Assembly: GCA_900549665.1 (NCBI GenBank)
Contig: URPH01000029.1
Coordinates: 1-30,903 of the forward strand
Reading direction: 5' to 3'
DNA length: 30,903 nucleotides
From: an uncultured Lachnospiraceae bacterium
GTDB taxonomy: Bacteria; Bacillota; Clostridia; Lachnospirales; Lachnospiraceae
Shown: one piece after another, positions 16,229-24,359 of the stretch
How positions within the stretch are numbered: the stretch's first letter is position 1
Layout: each line of letters begins with the position of its first letter
Notes under the pieces: model-generated
Told to the model about the DNA's origin: nothing
Database searches by the model: none
The model's input: only the letters and a program-made list of their open reading frames with translations
Program-made: the position numbers and the translations under genes

Positions 16229-17257
16229 CTAATATAATCTGTCATCCAGCACAAGTCCAACATTTTCGGGTGTAAAAATACGTTCTACGGTGTAATACTT
16301 TTTCTCGATCGGGATACCGCTTTCCAGATTTTTGATGATCATGTCAATATACTGTCCCTGCAGAGGATTGCACTCGATATCAACATTAATCCTGCCTTCC
16401 CCTACCTTTTCCAGTGCTGTCTTAACCGCATCATAGGAGATCAGTATCACATCCCCATCCTTTCCTGTTGTGACGCCGGCCTCATCCATCGCCTCTAAAG
16501 CACCAAAGGTCATATCGTCATTTTGGGACACAACCACATCTATGTCGGGATATTTTTCCAGCAGATGCTTCATGACCTCATAGCCCTTTGCCGTGGTAAA
16601 ATCAGCATCCATCTGCTCTAAGATCTCCCAGTTGGAATTTTGCGCTGCAACATATTCAAAGCCCTTGGATCGCCCGATGACAGCCGTCGCTCCCTCTGTT
16701 CCAAGTAAAACCACAATACGTACCGCATCTTCATCCGGCTCTTTCTTTTCCAGATATTCCTGCAGCCAGTATCCGGCTTTTTTGCCTTCTTCTTCAAAAT
16801 CCGATCCGATCCACGCTGCATAGAGACTCTCATCCTCTACATCCACCATCCGGTCCATCAGAATAACCGGTATCCCTGCATCCTTAGCCTCCTGCAGAAC
16901 AGTATCCCATCCGGTTTCCGTGATCGGTGAAAGCACAATATAGTCCACCTGCTGTGAAATAAAATTGCGGATGGCCTTGATCTGGTTTTCCTGCTTCTGT
17001 CGGGCATTGTCATAAATCATATAATAACCGTTTTCTGCTGTCAGAGCCTCCTGAATGGACGCAGTATGGGCAGTCCGCCAGATGGACTCGCTTCCGACCT
17101 GGGAAACTCCCACGACAATCAAACCTTCTCCCGGATCCTCCGTCGTTTCCTGCTCCAGAAGCTCATCCGGGGCAAACGGATTGGCACAGGCTCCGAGAAG
17201 ACAGATCAAAACACCCAGAAAAAAGGTCACGATCCACTTATTCCATTTTTTCTTCAT
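16229..17257 (-). CDS. Sensor sugar-binding lipoprotein (YtfQ-like)
   Basis: A 342-residue lipoprotein with a signal peptide and lipobox LLGAC. The mature domain is very close in pattern to YtfQ-type galactofuranose-binding proteins: VGVSQVGSESIWRTA, ARQKQENQIKAIRNFI, GWDTVLQEAKDAGIPVILMDR and VSQNDDMTFGALEAMDEAG. It lies between the kinase and response-regulator genes, with no permease or ATPase, so it probably presents the sugar to the kinase's extracellular domain and does not feed a transporter. The ATG at 17257 is chosen because GGAGG is 8 nt upstream; the ATG at 17263 is only 2 nt away. The start lies 14 bp after the kinase stop. It is a paralogue of the transport lipoprotein at 12035-13093. 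Confidence 0.9.
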   Translation of the reverse strand: MKKKWNKWIVTFFLGVLICLLGACANPFAPDELLEQETTEDPGEGLIVVGVSQVGSESIWRTAHTASIQEALTAENGYYMIYDNARQKQENQIKAIRNFISQQVDYIVLSPITETGWDTVLQEAKDAGIPVILMDRMVDVEDESLYAAWIGSDFEEEGKKAGYWLQEYLEKKEPDEDAVRIVVLLGTEGATAVIGRSKGFEYVAAQNSNWEILEQMDADFTTAKGYEVMKHLLEKYPDIDVVVSQNDDMTFGALEAMDEAGVTTGKDGDVILISYDAVKTALEKVGEGRINVDIECNPLQGQYIDMIIKNLESGIPIEKKYYTVERIFTPENVGLVLDDRLY

Positions 17258-17271
17258 GAACATAACCTCCT

Positions 17272-18726
17272 TTACCGGACAGCCGGAATAACAATCTCTA
17301 CGGTCGTCCCTTCACCCGGTGTTGATCGAATCTTCATGCCGTACTCCGCACCGTAATACATCCGGATGCGTTCATTGACATTGGCAAGACCAAAACCGCT
17401 CTGGGTCTCATTGCACGGCCTTTGTATCACCTCTAAAAGCTTGTCCAGTTCATCTTTTTCCATGCCGGCGCCATTATCACGAACGGTAAAATAAATCAGG
17501 TCTCCCTTCTTTTCTCCGTGAATATGAATATAACCTCTGGCACGTTTGTATTTGATCCCATGATAAAGTGCATTTTCCACAATAGGCTGAAGTGTCAGTT
17601 TGGGAATCTTGTAATCATATAAAACCTTGTCCATCTGGATGTCATACTCCAGAATATCGTGATACCGGACCTCCTGGATCTGCAGGTAGCTTGCAATATG
17701 CTCTTCTTCCTCCCGGATGGAGATCATTTCCTTGCCCTTGCTTAGTACAATCCTGAAAAAAGAAGACAGGGTAACAACCATTTCTGTTGCTTTCTCTGTC
17801 TCATCTGCCTCGATCAGCCACACGATCGTATCCAGAGTATTATAAAGAAAATGGGGATTGATCTGCTCCTGCAAAAGCCTGAGATCCATCCGGCGCATCT
17901 TTCTTTCATCTTCCTTGGCTCTCTCCAGCAGCTGCTCCATATTGGCCGCCATGTCATTGAAGGAATGCGCAAGCGCAGCAAATTCATCTCTGGAATTGAC
18001 AGATGCACGCACTTCAAAATCGCCCCTTGCAACGGCCTCGGTCGCTGCATTGAGCTCCTTAACCGGACGAAGGATATCCGTCGTGATCAGAAATGCCACA
18101 GACAATACACCAAAAAACAGGATCCCGAATAGGATCATGGCAACGATCAGAAAGTGATTGATCTCCTCATTGAGCCTTTGATTGGTATAATCCATGCTCT
18201 TTGTCTGGTAATAAATATAATACTGGATATCCTCCTGGATGAGATCTGTCATAATATAAATATTACTGTCAAGTGCTTCCAGATTTTCCTGATAATTGCC
18301 GACAGTCTGGGATTTTTCCTGAATATCCTTTATCTGCTTTTCAAGTGTATCGGTATTCCGAAGGAGACGATCCAGCCAGATCCGGCTTTCTTTGGACTGG
18401 GTAACCTTCTTTAGACCGGTAAAATCACGCCTCAGATCAGCAATCAGTACAAAGGGATCCTCCCATGCCGTATCCTCCTCAACCGCATTGGAATTGACAG
18501 AGCATACAACCATCTTGTACATACTCTCATCCATTTTTTCTTTGAAGGTAATATTATAATTGTTGGCCACGGTCATTTCGCTGACAACCTTCCCATAGAC
18601 CTCACTGTAATTGTGCATGGAAATAAGAAGGTAAATGGCAAGACCCATACAGGGAATTGCCACGGCAAACAACAACACCAGTATTTTGTTACGAATGGAA
18701 AAATGTGTTTTCTGCTTTATCTTCAT
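17272..18726 (-). CDS. Sensor histidine kinase, YesM/HisKA_7TM-less type
   Basis: A 484-residue membrane kinase. Membrane helix 1 is about 14-35. An extracellular part of about 155 residues follows, with membrane helix 2 about 192-216 and a HAMP linker (about 217-270). The kinase core has the phosphoacceptor H292 in QINPHFLYNTLD, N-box N385 (PIVENALYHG), DNGAGM at 417-422 and GFGLANVNERI from 444. This is the LytS/YesM (His_kinase internal region) family. The extracellular part is short, fitting contact with a separate binding protein such as the next gene's product. It sits 24 bp after the LacI-GGDEF gene; the ribosome binding site (AAAGGA) is rather far from the ATG, so translation may depend on the upstream gene. 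Confidence 0.94.
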   Translation of the reverse strand: MKIKQKTHFSIRNKILVLLFAVAIPCMGLAIYLLISMHNYSEVYGKVVSEMTVANNYNITFKEKMDESMYKMVVCSVNSNAVEEDTAWEDPFVLIADLRRDFTGLKKVTQSKESRIWLDRLLRNTDTLEKQIKDIQEKSQTVGNYQENLEALDSNIYIMTDLIQEDIQYYIYYQTKSMDYTNQRLNEEINHFLIVAMILFGILFFGVLSVAFLITTDILRPVKELNAATEAVARGDFEVRASVNSRDEFAALAHSFNDMAANMEQLLERAKEDERKMRRMDLRLLQEQINPHFLYNTLDTIVWLIEADETEKATEMVVTLSSFFRIVLSKGKEMISIREEEEHIASYLQIQEVRYHDILEYDIQMDKVLYDYKIPKLTLQPIVENALYHGIKYKRARGYIHIHGEKKGDLIYFTVRDNGAGMEKDELDKLLEVIQRPCNETQSGFGLANVNERIRMYYGAEYGMKIRSTPGEGTTVEIVIPAVR

Positions 18727-18750
18727 TCCGGAATCATAATCCTTTTATAC

Positions 18751-20664
18751 TTACTCCATATATTTCCTTTTAACCCGGTACATATTCTGATCCGCCATAT
18801 CTACCGCATCCTGCAGAGAGATCTGGCTTCCGGGTTCGATTATAAAATATCCGATGCTTGCCGCAATCTGATAGGGATAATTGTTTTTACGGTTATTATC
18901 GGTTAACAGCCGGTGTATCTTTTCTACCAGCTCTTCCGTTTCTTCGGCAGTATACCCTATACCCATTAAAATAAATTCATCCCCTCCAAAACGTGTACAG
19001 ATATCCTCTTTCCTCTTTGATCTGATCAGGGCTTTTGCTACCGATTTGATAGCAATATCCCCATTTTCATGGCCAAACTCATCATTAATTGTCTTTAACT
19101 TGTCAAGATCGGCAAATAATATCATCAAGGACTTCTTTTCTAAGCGGCTCTTATTGTACAACCTGACAGAGTACTTTTCAAAACCAAAGCGGTTGTACAG
19201 ATTCGTCAGGCTGTCCCGGATATACATTTCTTCCAAACGGCGGAGCGCAATATTCATTGTATTTTTTCTGCGGATATTTTCAATGGAAATATTGACATTC
19301 ATAAACCACTGATAAAAGGGCTGCCCGTTCATGGTATAATCCGGATTGACAATCACGGCATATCCCAGACAGAGATCCTGAAAATGAATGGGTGAAAATA
19401 AATACGTCCGTGCTGTTCCGTCATATTCACAATCCGGCACCAGACGCACGGTGTCAAAATCGTCTGCCTCAAAATATTCTCCCTGCCGATATGCGGCAAG
19501 AACCCTCATCCGTTCCGAATAATCCCTGCCGGGATCTGTCCCGTATTTTTTTAGTCCATCCATAAGCTCCGGCGAATCAATCCCTTGTGAGCGGTCAAAT
19601 ATTTCTGCATTGACACACAGATACAGACCTTCACATCTCAAAAAGGGGATATACTCCCTGAGACCGTCAAGCATCTCATCATAGTTATCACAGTCTGACA
19701 GTTTTTCCATCATTTCATTCAAAATGATGGAGCTGGACAGTCCGGTTTCACGATTCACATAATAATCATGACGGAATTCCTTAAAGCTCTTTCCACACCG
19801 GATCCAGCAGCCACAGCTTTCCCTGAAAACCGACCGTGTCTCCTCAACCATGTCCGTAATGATCCCTTTGCCCCGGATGCGGTTGAATAAATTTTCACAT
19901 ACGCGATATCCGATCTCGGTACGGGGACGCATGACCGACGTCAGTCTCGGTTCAAAATTAACCGAATCCTCAATATCGTCAAAGCCGGTCACCGCAACAT
20001 CTTTTGGCACCTTAATCCCAAACCTCTCCAGTCCGCGGATAACCCCCATCGCCATTTCATCATTGGAACAGGCGATAGCGCGCGGCAATCCGGCCGGACT
20101 GCCGGCAAAATACACCCCGGCATCCACCCCGCTCTGGAATCCATAATTGCCATTATAGATATCTTCCTCCCGGACCGGCATATCATGCTCCCTTAATACA
20201 TCCTCATATGCCTTCCTCCGGAGCATGCTCTCCTGATTGAGGGACGGTCCTGTCACAAATCCGATCCTCTCATATTTGTGAAAATCAATCAAATGTTCAA
20301 TCATTTCACGCATAGCTGCATAATTATCAATACCGGCAAAGCCCATGCCATCTTCCTTGATCTCCAGGGAAACACACGGAACACCGCTGTTTTTAACGGA
20401 GTCAAACAATTCTCTCTCAATCTCTTTACATATTATGACATTTGCCACAATGATAATCCCATCAAAATTTTTTAAGCTGGCAAGACGAAAAATATTAAAT
20501 TCTCCAATATCAAATTTGCGACGGATATCGCAGCTTCCGGCACAACTGAAAATGGAGACATTGTAATCCTCTTCTTTTGCTCTTTTTTCGATTCCTTCCA
20601 ATATTGATTTCCACACCACGGTGTCCCGTCCGGTGATAAAAACCGCAATATTACCTCTCTTCAT
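18751..20664 (-). CDS. LacI-type sugar-sensor domain fused to GGDEF diguanylate cyclase
   Basis: A 637-residue protein. Residues 1-285 form a LacI/GalR-type ligand-binding domain (RGNIAVFITG, ERIGFVTGP, CSNDEMAMGVIRGLERFG, AVTGFDDIEDS), without the helix-turn-helix that normally precedes it and without a signal peptide or membrane helix, so it is cytoplasmic. An SCGCW motif (283-287) closes the domain. A GAF-like middle region (about 330-470) is followed by a GGDEF domain (about 480-637). The active site RFGGDEF (motif at 560-564) and the inhibitory site RKED (551-554), five residues before it, are both intact, so it should make and be feedback-inhibited by c-di-GMP. The ATG at 20664 has GGAGG 7 nt upstream. 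It heads the sensor operon, linking a sugar signal to second-messenger synthesis. Confidence 0.92.
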   Translation of the reverse strand: MKRGNIAVFITGRDTVVWKSILEGIEKRAKEEDYNVSIFSCAGSCDIRRKFDIGEFNIFRLASLKNFDGIIIVANVIICKEIERELFDSVKNSGVPCVSLEIKEDGMGFAGIDNYAAMREMIEHLIDFHKYERIGFVTGPSLNQESMLRRKAYEDVLREHDMPVREEDIYNGNYGFQSGVDAGVYFAGSPAGLPRAIACSNDEMAMGVIRGLERFGIKVPKDVAVTGFDDIEDSVNFEPRLTSVMRPRTEIGYRVCENLFNRIRGKGIITDMVEETRSVFRESCGCWIRCGKSFKEFRHDYYVNRETGLSSSIILNEMMEKLSDCDNYDEMLDGLREYIPFLRCEGLYLCVNAEIFDRSQGIDSPELMDGLKKYGTDPGRDYSERMRVLAAYRQGEYFEADDFDTVRLVPDCEYDGTARTYLFSPIHFQDLCLGYAVIVNPDYTMNGQPFYQWFMNVNISIENIRRKNTMNIALRRLEEMYIRDSLTNLYNRFGFEKYSVRLYNKSRLEKKSLMILFADLDKLKTINDEFGHENGDIAIKSVAKALIRSKRKEDICTRFGGDEFILMGIGYTAEETEELVEKIHRLLTDNNRKNNYPYQIAASIGYFIIEPGSQISLQDAVDMADQNMYRVKRKYME

Positions 20665-20783
20665 CAATAACCCTCCAGCATTGATATTCGGTTCAACGTT
20701 GATATAATGTATCACGAAATCAAACATATAGTGCAGAAAAAACACTTTTGGTGTGCTGCTTTTTCTATGGTATAAGTATCTAC

Positions 20784-20811
20784 ATTATATCATCTTTGAT
20801 TCTTATTACAA
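20784..20811 (-). promoter_or_regulatory. Extended -10 promoter of the sensor operon
   Basis: On the minus strand TTGTAA (20806-20811), a 16-bp spacer and TATAAT (20784-20789) preceded by TGA, an extended -10. The poor -35 and the direct repeats ending 4 bp upstream of it suggest an activator-dependent promoter. Confidence 0.75.
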
Positions 20812-20815
20812 ATTT

Positions 20816-20852
20816 ATTTTTGCAGTTTTTGTACATATTTTTGCAGTTTTTG
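20816..20852 (-). repeat. Perfect 16-bp direct repeat, 21-bp period, beside the -35
   Basis: ATTTTTGCAGTTTTTG occurs at 20816-20831 and again, identical, at 20837-20852. On the minus strand this is CAAAAACTGCAAAAAT twice. Position and spacing match the usual layout of AraC-family activator half-sites, so the YesN-type regulator encoded by this operon is the natural candidate ligand. Confidence 0.8.
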
Positions 20853-20973
20853 CATATAATAGTCCGATATCAACACAATCCGTACAATGTTTTTATTTCC
20901 AACATCATAATATGCGGTTTTTGTAAATTGTTCCCTGCCTGCTACAGAAAAACTTTTCCGGGATACCGTGAAT

Positions 20974-21013
20974 ACAAAAACGTGACATATGCTGTATCCT
21001 ACATATGTCACGT
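20974..21013 (-). terminator. Rho-independent terminator of the thrH-AAA operon
   Basis: A perfect 12-bp stem, ACGTGACATATG (20980-20991) / CATATGTCACGT (21002-21013), with a 10-nt loop and a minus-strand TTTTTG tail. It starts 5 bp after the AAA ATPase stop. Confidence 0.9.
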
Positions 21014-21017
21014 CTGT

Positions 21018-22397
21018 TTAACCCAGTGTAATATTTTCTACATCTTCTTTTTCAAGCACCGCCAGTGTATCCTTGTCCACACTTTGCAATGCCACAATAC
21101 GGCTCGCCTGGTTGGACACGGCCTTTTCCATGTAATTGCGCACATCTCTTGCGTTGGCATAGTTGTCCGGCTTGTTCTCACATCGTTTTTTGAAAAACTC
21201 CCTGGCTGCGGCTGCTGCCTCTTCCGAAAGCTGGTAATCCTGACTCTTGCAGAAATTTAACAGGATCTCATACTCCTCGTCTGCCGTATAATCTTCAAAA
21301 TAAATGTATTTGTTGAAACGTGAACGGAGTCCCGGATTGGAATCGATAAATTCCTGCATAAGACCGGTATATCCGGCCACGATCACGATCAGATCATCCC
21401 GGTGATCCTCCATTGCCTTTAAAAGCGTATCCACCGCTTCCTGTCCAAAGTCTCCCTGTCCCTTGTTGTTGGTCAGGGTATAGGCCTCATCGACAAACAG
21501 TATGCCGCCCAAGGCTTCCTCCACCACTTCCATGACCTTGGTTGCGGTCTGTCCGATATAGCCGCAGACAAGCCCGGAACGGTCTACCTCTACCAGATGT
21601 CCCTTTTTAATGACTCCGATGCTGGCATAGATCTTGGCAAGCAGTCTGGCAACCGTCGTCTTACCGGTACCCGGATTGCCCATAAATACCATATGTCTGT
21701 TGACACTGGTGGTCTTCATGCCGTTTTCCTCACGCATCTTCTGGACCTTCATCAGGTTGACTAAAGCATTGACATCCTCTTTGACACTTTTTAATCCGGT
21801 CAGGGAATTTAACTGTGCCAAAAGCTCATTGGGATCGAGCTTTTCCATTTCCTCTTCCCTGGGAGGCTTGATCACGGTGACAGGCTTTTTATCCGGCCGC
21901 AGCAGACCATATTCCTTGAGGTAATTATCGAGCATCAGGCAGTATTTGGAAAGCATCTCCACTTCCTTTTCCCCTGCACAGGAATTGCTCGCAATATAAC
22001 TCTGTCCGATCTCGCGGAAGGTTTCTACCACAAATTTCGCCTTCTGGTTGCGATAAATATCGCCCTTTATTTTTCTACCGGCATCCGCAAGCACAAAATA
22101 TTTTAATGCCACAGGAATCCTGCTGCCATAGGTGGCCTCATGAAGATCCCTCTTTTTCTTCAGCTCATCCGCCGTATTGGGATCTATGTAAAAGCCCAGC
22201 ATATCATTGATAAAATCTTCTTCTTCTTTTTCCAGATGTCCGGACAGTGTTGAAATGTAAATGACAAAATTTAAAAACTCCCTGCGCAGATTCTCACGCA
22301 GCGTCATCTGCAGATCCTGCTTGATAACCCCGTTTTTTTCGATATAATCGCACATTTCATAGCACTGATTCATTAACTGCTTCAGATCTTTACCCAT
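21018..22397 (-). CDS. AAA ATPase, CbxX/CfqX-SpoVK family
   Basis: A 459-residue cytoplasmic ATPase. Residues 1-165 are a mostly helical N-terminal region, vaguely TerB-like, and a Lys/Pro/Glu-rich linker follows. The AAA core runs from about 190 to 459: Walker A GNPGTGKT (240-247), Walker B ILFVDEA (299-305), then the RSRFNKYIYFEDYTADEE sensor/arginine-finger region and an alpha-helical lid. CbxX/SpoVK-like ATPases remodel protein complexes (Rubisco in CbbX) or act in sporulation; neither role can be assigned here, and the partner may be engaged by the N-terminal region. The ATG at 22397 is only 2 bp after the thrH stop with a weak ribosome binding site, so translation is coupled to thrH. 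A terminator follows. Confidence 0.9.
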   Translation of the reverse strand: MGKDLKQLMNQCYEMCDYIEKNGVIKQDLQMTLRENLRREFLNFVIYISTLSGHLEKEEEDFINDMLGFYIDPNTADELKKKRDLHEATYGSRIPVALKYFVLADAGRKIKGDIYRNQKAKFVVETFREIGQSYIASNSCAGEKEVEMLSKYCLMLDNYLKEYGLLRPDKKPVTVIKPPREEEMEKLDPNELLAQLNSLTGLKSVKEDVNALVNLMKVQKMREENGMKTTSVNRHMVFMGNPGTGKTTVARLLAKIYASIGVIKKGHLVEVDRSGLVCGYIGQTATKVMEVVEEALGGILFVDEAYTLTNNKGQGDFGQEAVDTLLKAMEDHRDDLIVIVAGYTGLMQEFIDSNPGLRSRFNKYIYFEDYTADEEYEILLNFCKSQDYQLSEEAAAAAREFFKKRCENKPDNYANARDVRNYMEKAVSNQASRIVALQSVDKDTLAVLEKEDVENITLG

Positions 22398-22399
22398 AA

Positions 22400-23002
22400 T
22401 TAGTCCAACACTTCTTTGATTGCTGCCATGAGCTCATCATATGTCTCAAAGGCCTTTAATTCCGGATGGTCTGCCTTGATCTGATCCGTGCTCTTAAATA
22501 AAAAGCCGGCCTTGCTGGCCTGTATCATACCAAGATCATTGTGGCTGTCACCGCTTGCGATGGTATTGTATCCGATCGACTGCAGTGCCTTTACTGTTGT
22601 ATATTTGGAATTTTCCACCCTCATCCTGAATCCGGTGATCTCACCGTCGGGCGCTACTTCCAGTGAATTACAGAAAATAGTAGGCCATCCCAGCTTTTTC
22701 ATAAGGGGTGTGGCAAACTGTGTAAAGGTATCACTGATAATGATTACCTGTGTAATGGAACGAAGCTCATCCAAAAATTCCTTTGCTCCGGGAATGGGAT
22801 CGATCTTGGCAATCGTCTCCTGAATCTCTTTCAGTCCAAGACCGTGCTCTTTTAAAATACCGATACGCCATTTCATCAGCTTGTCATAATCGGGCTCATC
22901 ACGGGTCGTTCTTTTGAGCTCGGGAATGCCGCTTTCCTCAGCAAACGCAATCCAGATCTCCGGTACCAGTACTCCTTCCAAATCCAAACATACAATATCC
23001 AT
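22400..23002 (-). CDS. thrH: ThrH-type HAD phosphoserine phosphatase / homoserine kinase
   Basis: A 200-residue HAD-superfamily enzyme closely resembling Pseudomonas aeruginosa ThrH, which dephosphorylates phosphoserine and can pass the phosphate to homoserine. Visible motifs: catalytic LDLEGVLVPEIWIAFAEESG (nucleophile D7, E9 in the ThrH-specific DLEG form), motif II IIISDTF, and motif IV SGDSHNDLGM. The TTRDEPDYDKLMKWRIGIL cap segment is also ThrH-like. The ATG at 23002 has AGAGG 7 nt upstream; the ATG at 23017 has none. It is first in a two-gene operon with the AAA ATPase and is driven by the promoter at 23088-23117. The general role in serine or threonine metabolism is likely; the exact reaction in this organism is inference. 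Confidence 0.9.
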   Translation of the reverse strand: MDIVCLDLEGVLVPEIWIAFAEESGIPELKRTTRDEPDYDKLMKWRIGILKEHGLGLKEIQETIAKIDPIPGAKEFLDELRSITQVIIISDTFTQFATPLMKKLGWPTIFCNSLEVAPDGEITGFRMRVENSKYTTVKALQSIGYNTIASGDSHNDLGMIQASKAGFLFKSTDQIKADHPELKAFETYDELMAAIKEVLD

Positions 23003-23087
23003 TTTCTGTCCTCTCATTCTCTTTGTCTATTATTGTATCCGCATGCGCTTTTTATCTCTTATCCACATCCGGATAATGCCTGCGCTC

Positions 23088-23117
23088 ATTATAGCATGAT
23101 ACTGTGGGCAAAAGCAA
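23088..23117 (-). promoter_or_regulatory. Extended -10 promoter of thrH
   Basis: On the minus strand TTGCTT (23112-23117), 18-bp spacer, TGC plus TATAAT (23088-23093). It lies between the DUF362 gene stop and the thrH start, about 85 bp before the ATG. Confidence 0.75.
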
Positions 23118-23141
23118 TTTTGCACCGGTAAAACATGCTGC

Positions 23142-24302
23142 TTATATTGTTTTCAATTCATACTGACGTGTTCCAAGGCCGATCTTTTCCGCATGTGCCA
23201 GACAGGATTCCCATTCTGTATCAGGGTGGGTCATATGGAAATGGTCGGTTGTACCGGCTCCATCCGCATGACAGTGCTCATGATCATGGCCTTCATGATC
23301 GTGCCCATGCTCCCTGCAGTTGTCATCCAGGATGCTTCCGCTCGTGACCGGCATCTGATTGCACAGATCCGCACAGGCCTGATCCAGGGCAACCGGATCA
23401 AAGGAAGCCAACATACCGACATTTGGAATGATCGGAATATCATTTTCCGGATGGCAGTCACAGTTGGGCGACACATCACAGATCAGGGAAACATGAAAAC
23501 AGGGTCTGTCCTTGCAGACCGCAAGACTGTATTCTGCCATCTTGTAATTTAACATGGCAACGGAATCGGAAAAGTCCGCGGAAATAGCATTTCTGGGGCA
23601 GACAGCAAGACAACGTCCGCAGCCGACACATTTGTCATGATTGATAAATGCTTTTCTGTCTGTGATCTCGGGAGCCTGATGCGCACAGATCCGGTAGCAG
23701 GCACCACAGCCGATACACGAACTCTGATCCACGCTCGGCTTGCCTTCACAGTGCTGCTCCATCTTGCCGGCACGGGAGCCGCAGCCCATTCCGATATTTT
23801 TGATCGTGCCGCCAAAGCCTGCCGTTTCATGACCTTTGAAATGCGTCAGTGATATAAACACATCCGCATCCATGATCGCATGACCGATCCTGGCCTCTTT
23901 GACATATTCGCCATCAATCGGCACCAAAGCCTCATCTGTTCCCTTCAGACCATCCGCGATAATGACGTGACAGCCGGTCTGAAGCGGCGAAAATCCATTG
24001 ACATAGGCTGTATCCAGATGGTCCAGCGCATTTTTGCGGCTGCCTACATAAAGCGTATTGCAGTCCGTCAGAAAAGGCTTGCCGCCAAGCTCTTTGACAT
24101 AGTCAGCAACGACCTTTGCATAATTGGGGCGTAAAAAGGCCAGATTGCCATATTCACCAAAGTGGATCTTGATCGCTGCATATTTATCCTTAAAATCAAT
24201 ATTTTCAAATCCGGCCTGTTTCATCAGACGATGAAGCTTCTGAAGCAGGTTTTCATTGTAATTGGTCTTAAAGGTCGTAAAATAAACCGTTGATTTTTCC
24301 AT
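23142..24302 (-). CDS. DUF362 protein with two 4Fe-4S clusters and a His-rich tail
   Basis: A 386-residue cytoplasmic iron-sulfur protein. The N-terminal DUF362 domain (about 1-185) includes KIHFGEYGNLAFLRP and the SLTHFKGHETAGFGGTIKNIGMGC stretch. Two ferredoxin-type clusters follow: C196-x2-C199-x2-C202-x3-C206 and C225-x2-C228-x2-C231-x3-C235. A further region continues the DUF362 fold (FDPVALDQACADLC), interrupted at 332-359 by ten histidines in 28 residues (GHDHEGHDHEHCH and HFHMTH), an obvious metal-binding insertion. DUF362 proteins have no settled biochemical role; electron transfer or metal handling is plausible. GGAGG precedes the ATG. It is 57 bp downstream of a flavin reductase gene, a possible redox partner. 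Confidence 0.88.
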   Translation of the reverse strand: MEKSTVYFTTFKTNYNENLLQKLHRLMKQAGFENIDFKDKYAAIKIHFGEYGNLAFLRPNYAKVVADYVKELGGKPFLTDCNTLYVGSRKNALDHLDTAYVNGFSPLQTGCHVIIADGLKGTDEALVPIDGEYVKEARIGHAIMDADVFISLTHFKGHETAGFGGTIKNIGMGCGSRAGKMEQHCEGKPSVDQSSCIGCGACYRICAHQAPEITDRKAFINHDKCVGCGRCLAVCPRNAISADFSDSVAMLNYKMAEYSLAVCKDRPCFHVSLICDVSPNCDCHPENDIPIIPNVGMLASFDPVALDQACADLCNQMPVTSGSILDDNCREHGHDHEGHDHEHCHADGAGTTDHFHMTHPDTEWESCLAHAEKIGLGTRQYELKTI

Positions 24303-24359
24303 ATGCGATCCTCCAAATAATCTCTAAAACATATTTCACGATATGATGTCAGGGTATAC

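Larger units (their letters stand above)
20665..21017. promoter_or_regulatory. Control region of the sensor operon
   Basis: This 353-bp AT-rich gap has no gene. It contains the minus-strand promoter at 20784-20811, paired 21-bp direct repeats just upstream at 20816-20852, and, at the right end, the terminator of the thrH/AAA operon (20974-21013). The 5' UTR of the sensor operon is about 115 nt; no known riboswitch was recognised in it. Confidence 0.7.

Noticed and set aside
18751..20664. LacI-family transcriptional repressor
   Set aside because: The ligand-binding domain starts at once after the start codon; there is no helix-turn-helix, and the C-terminus is a GGDEF domain.
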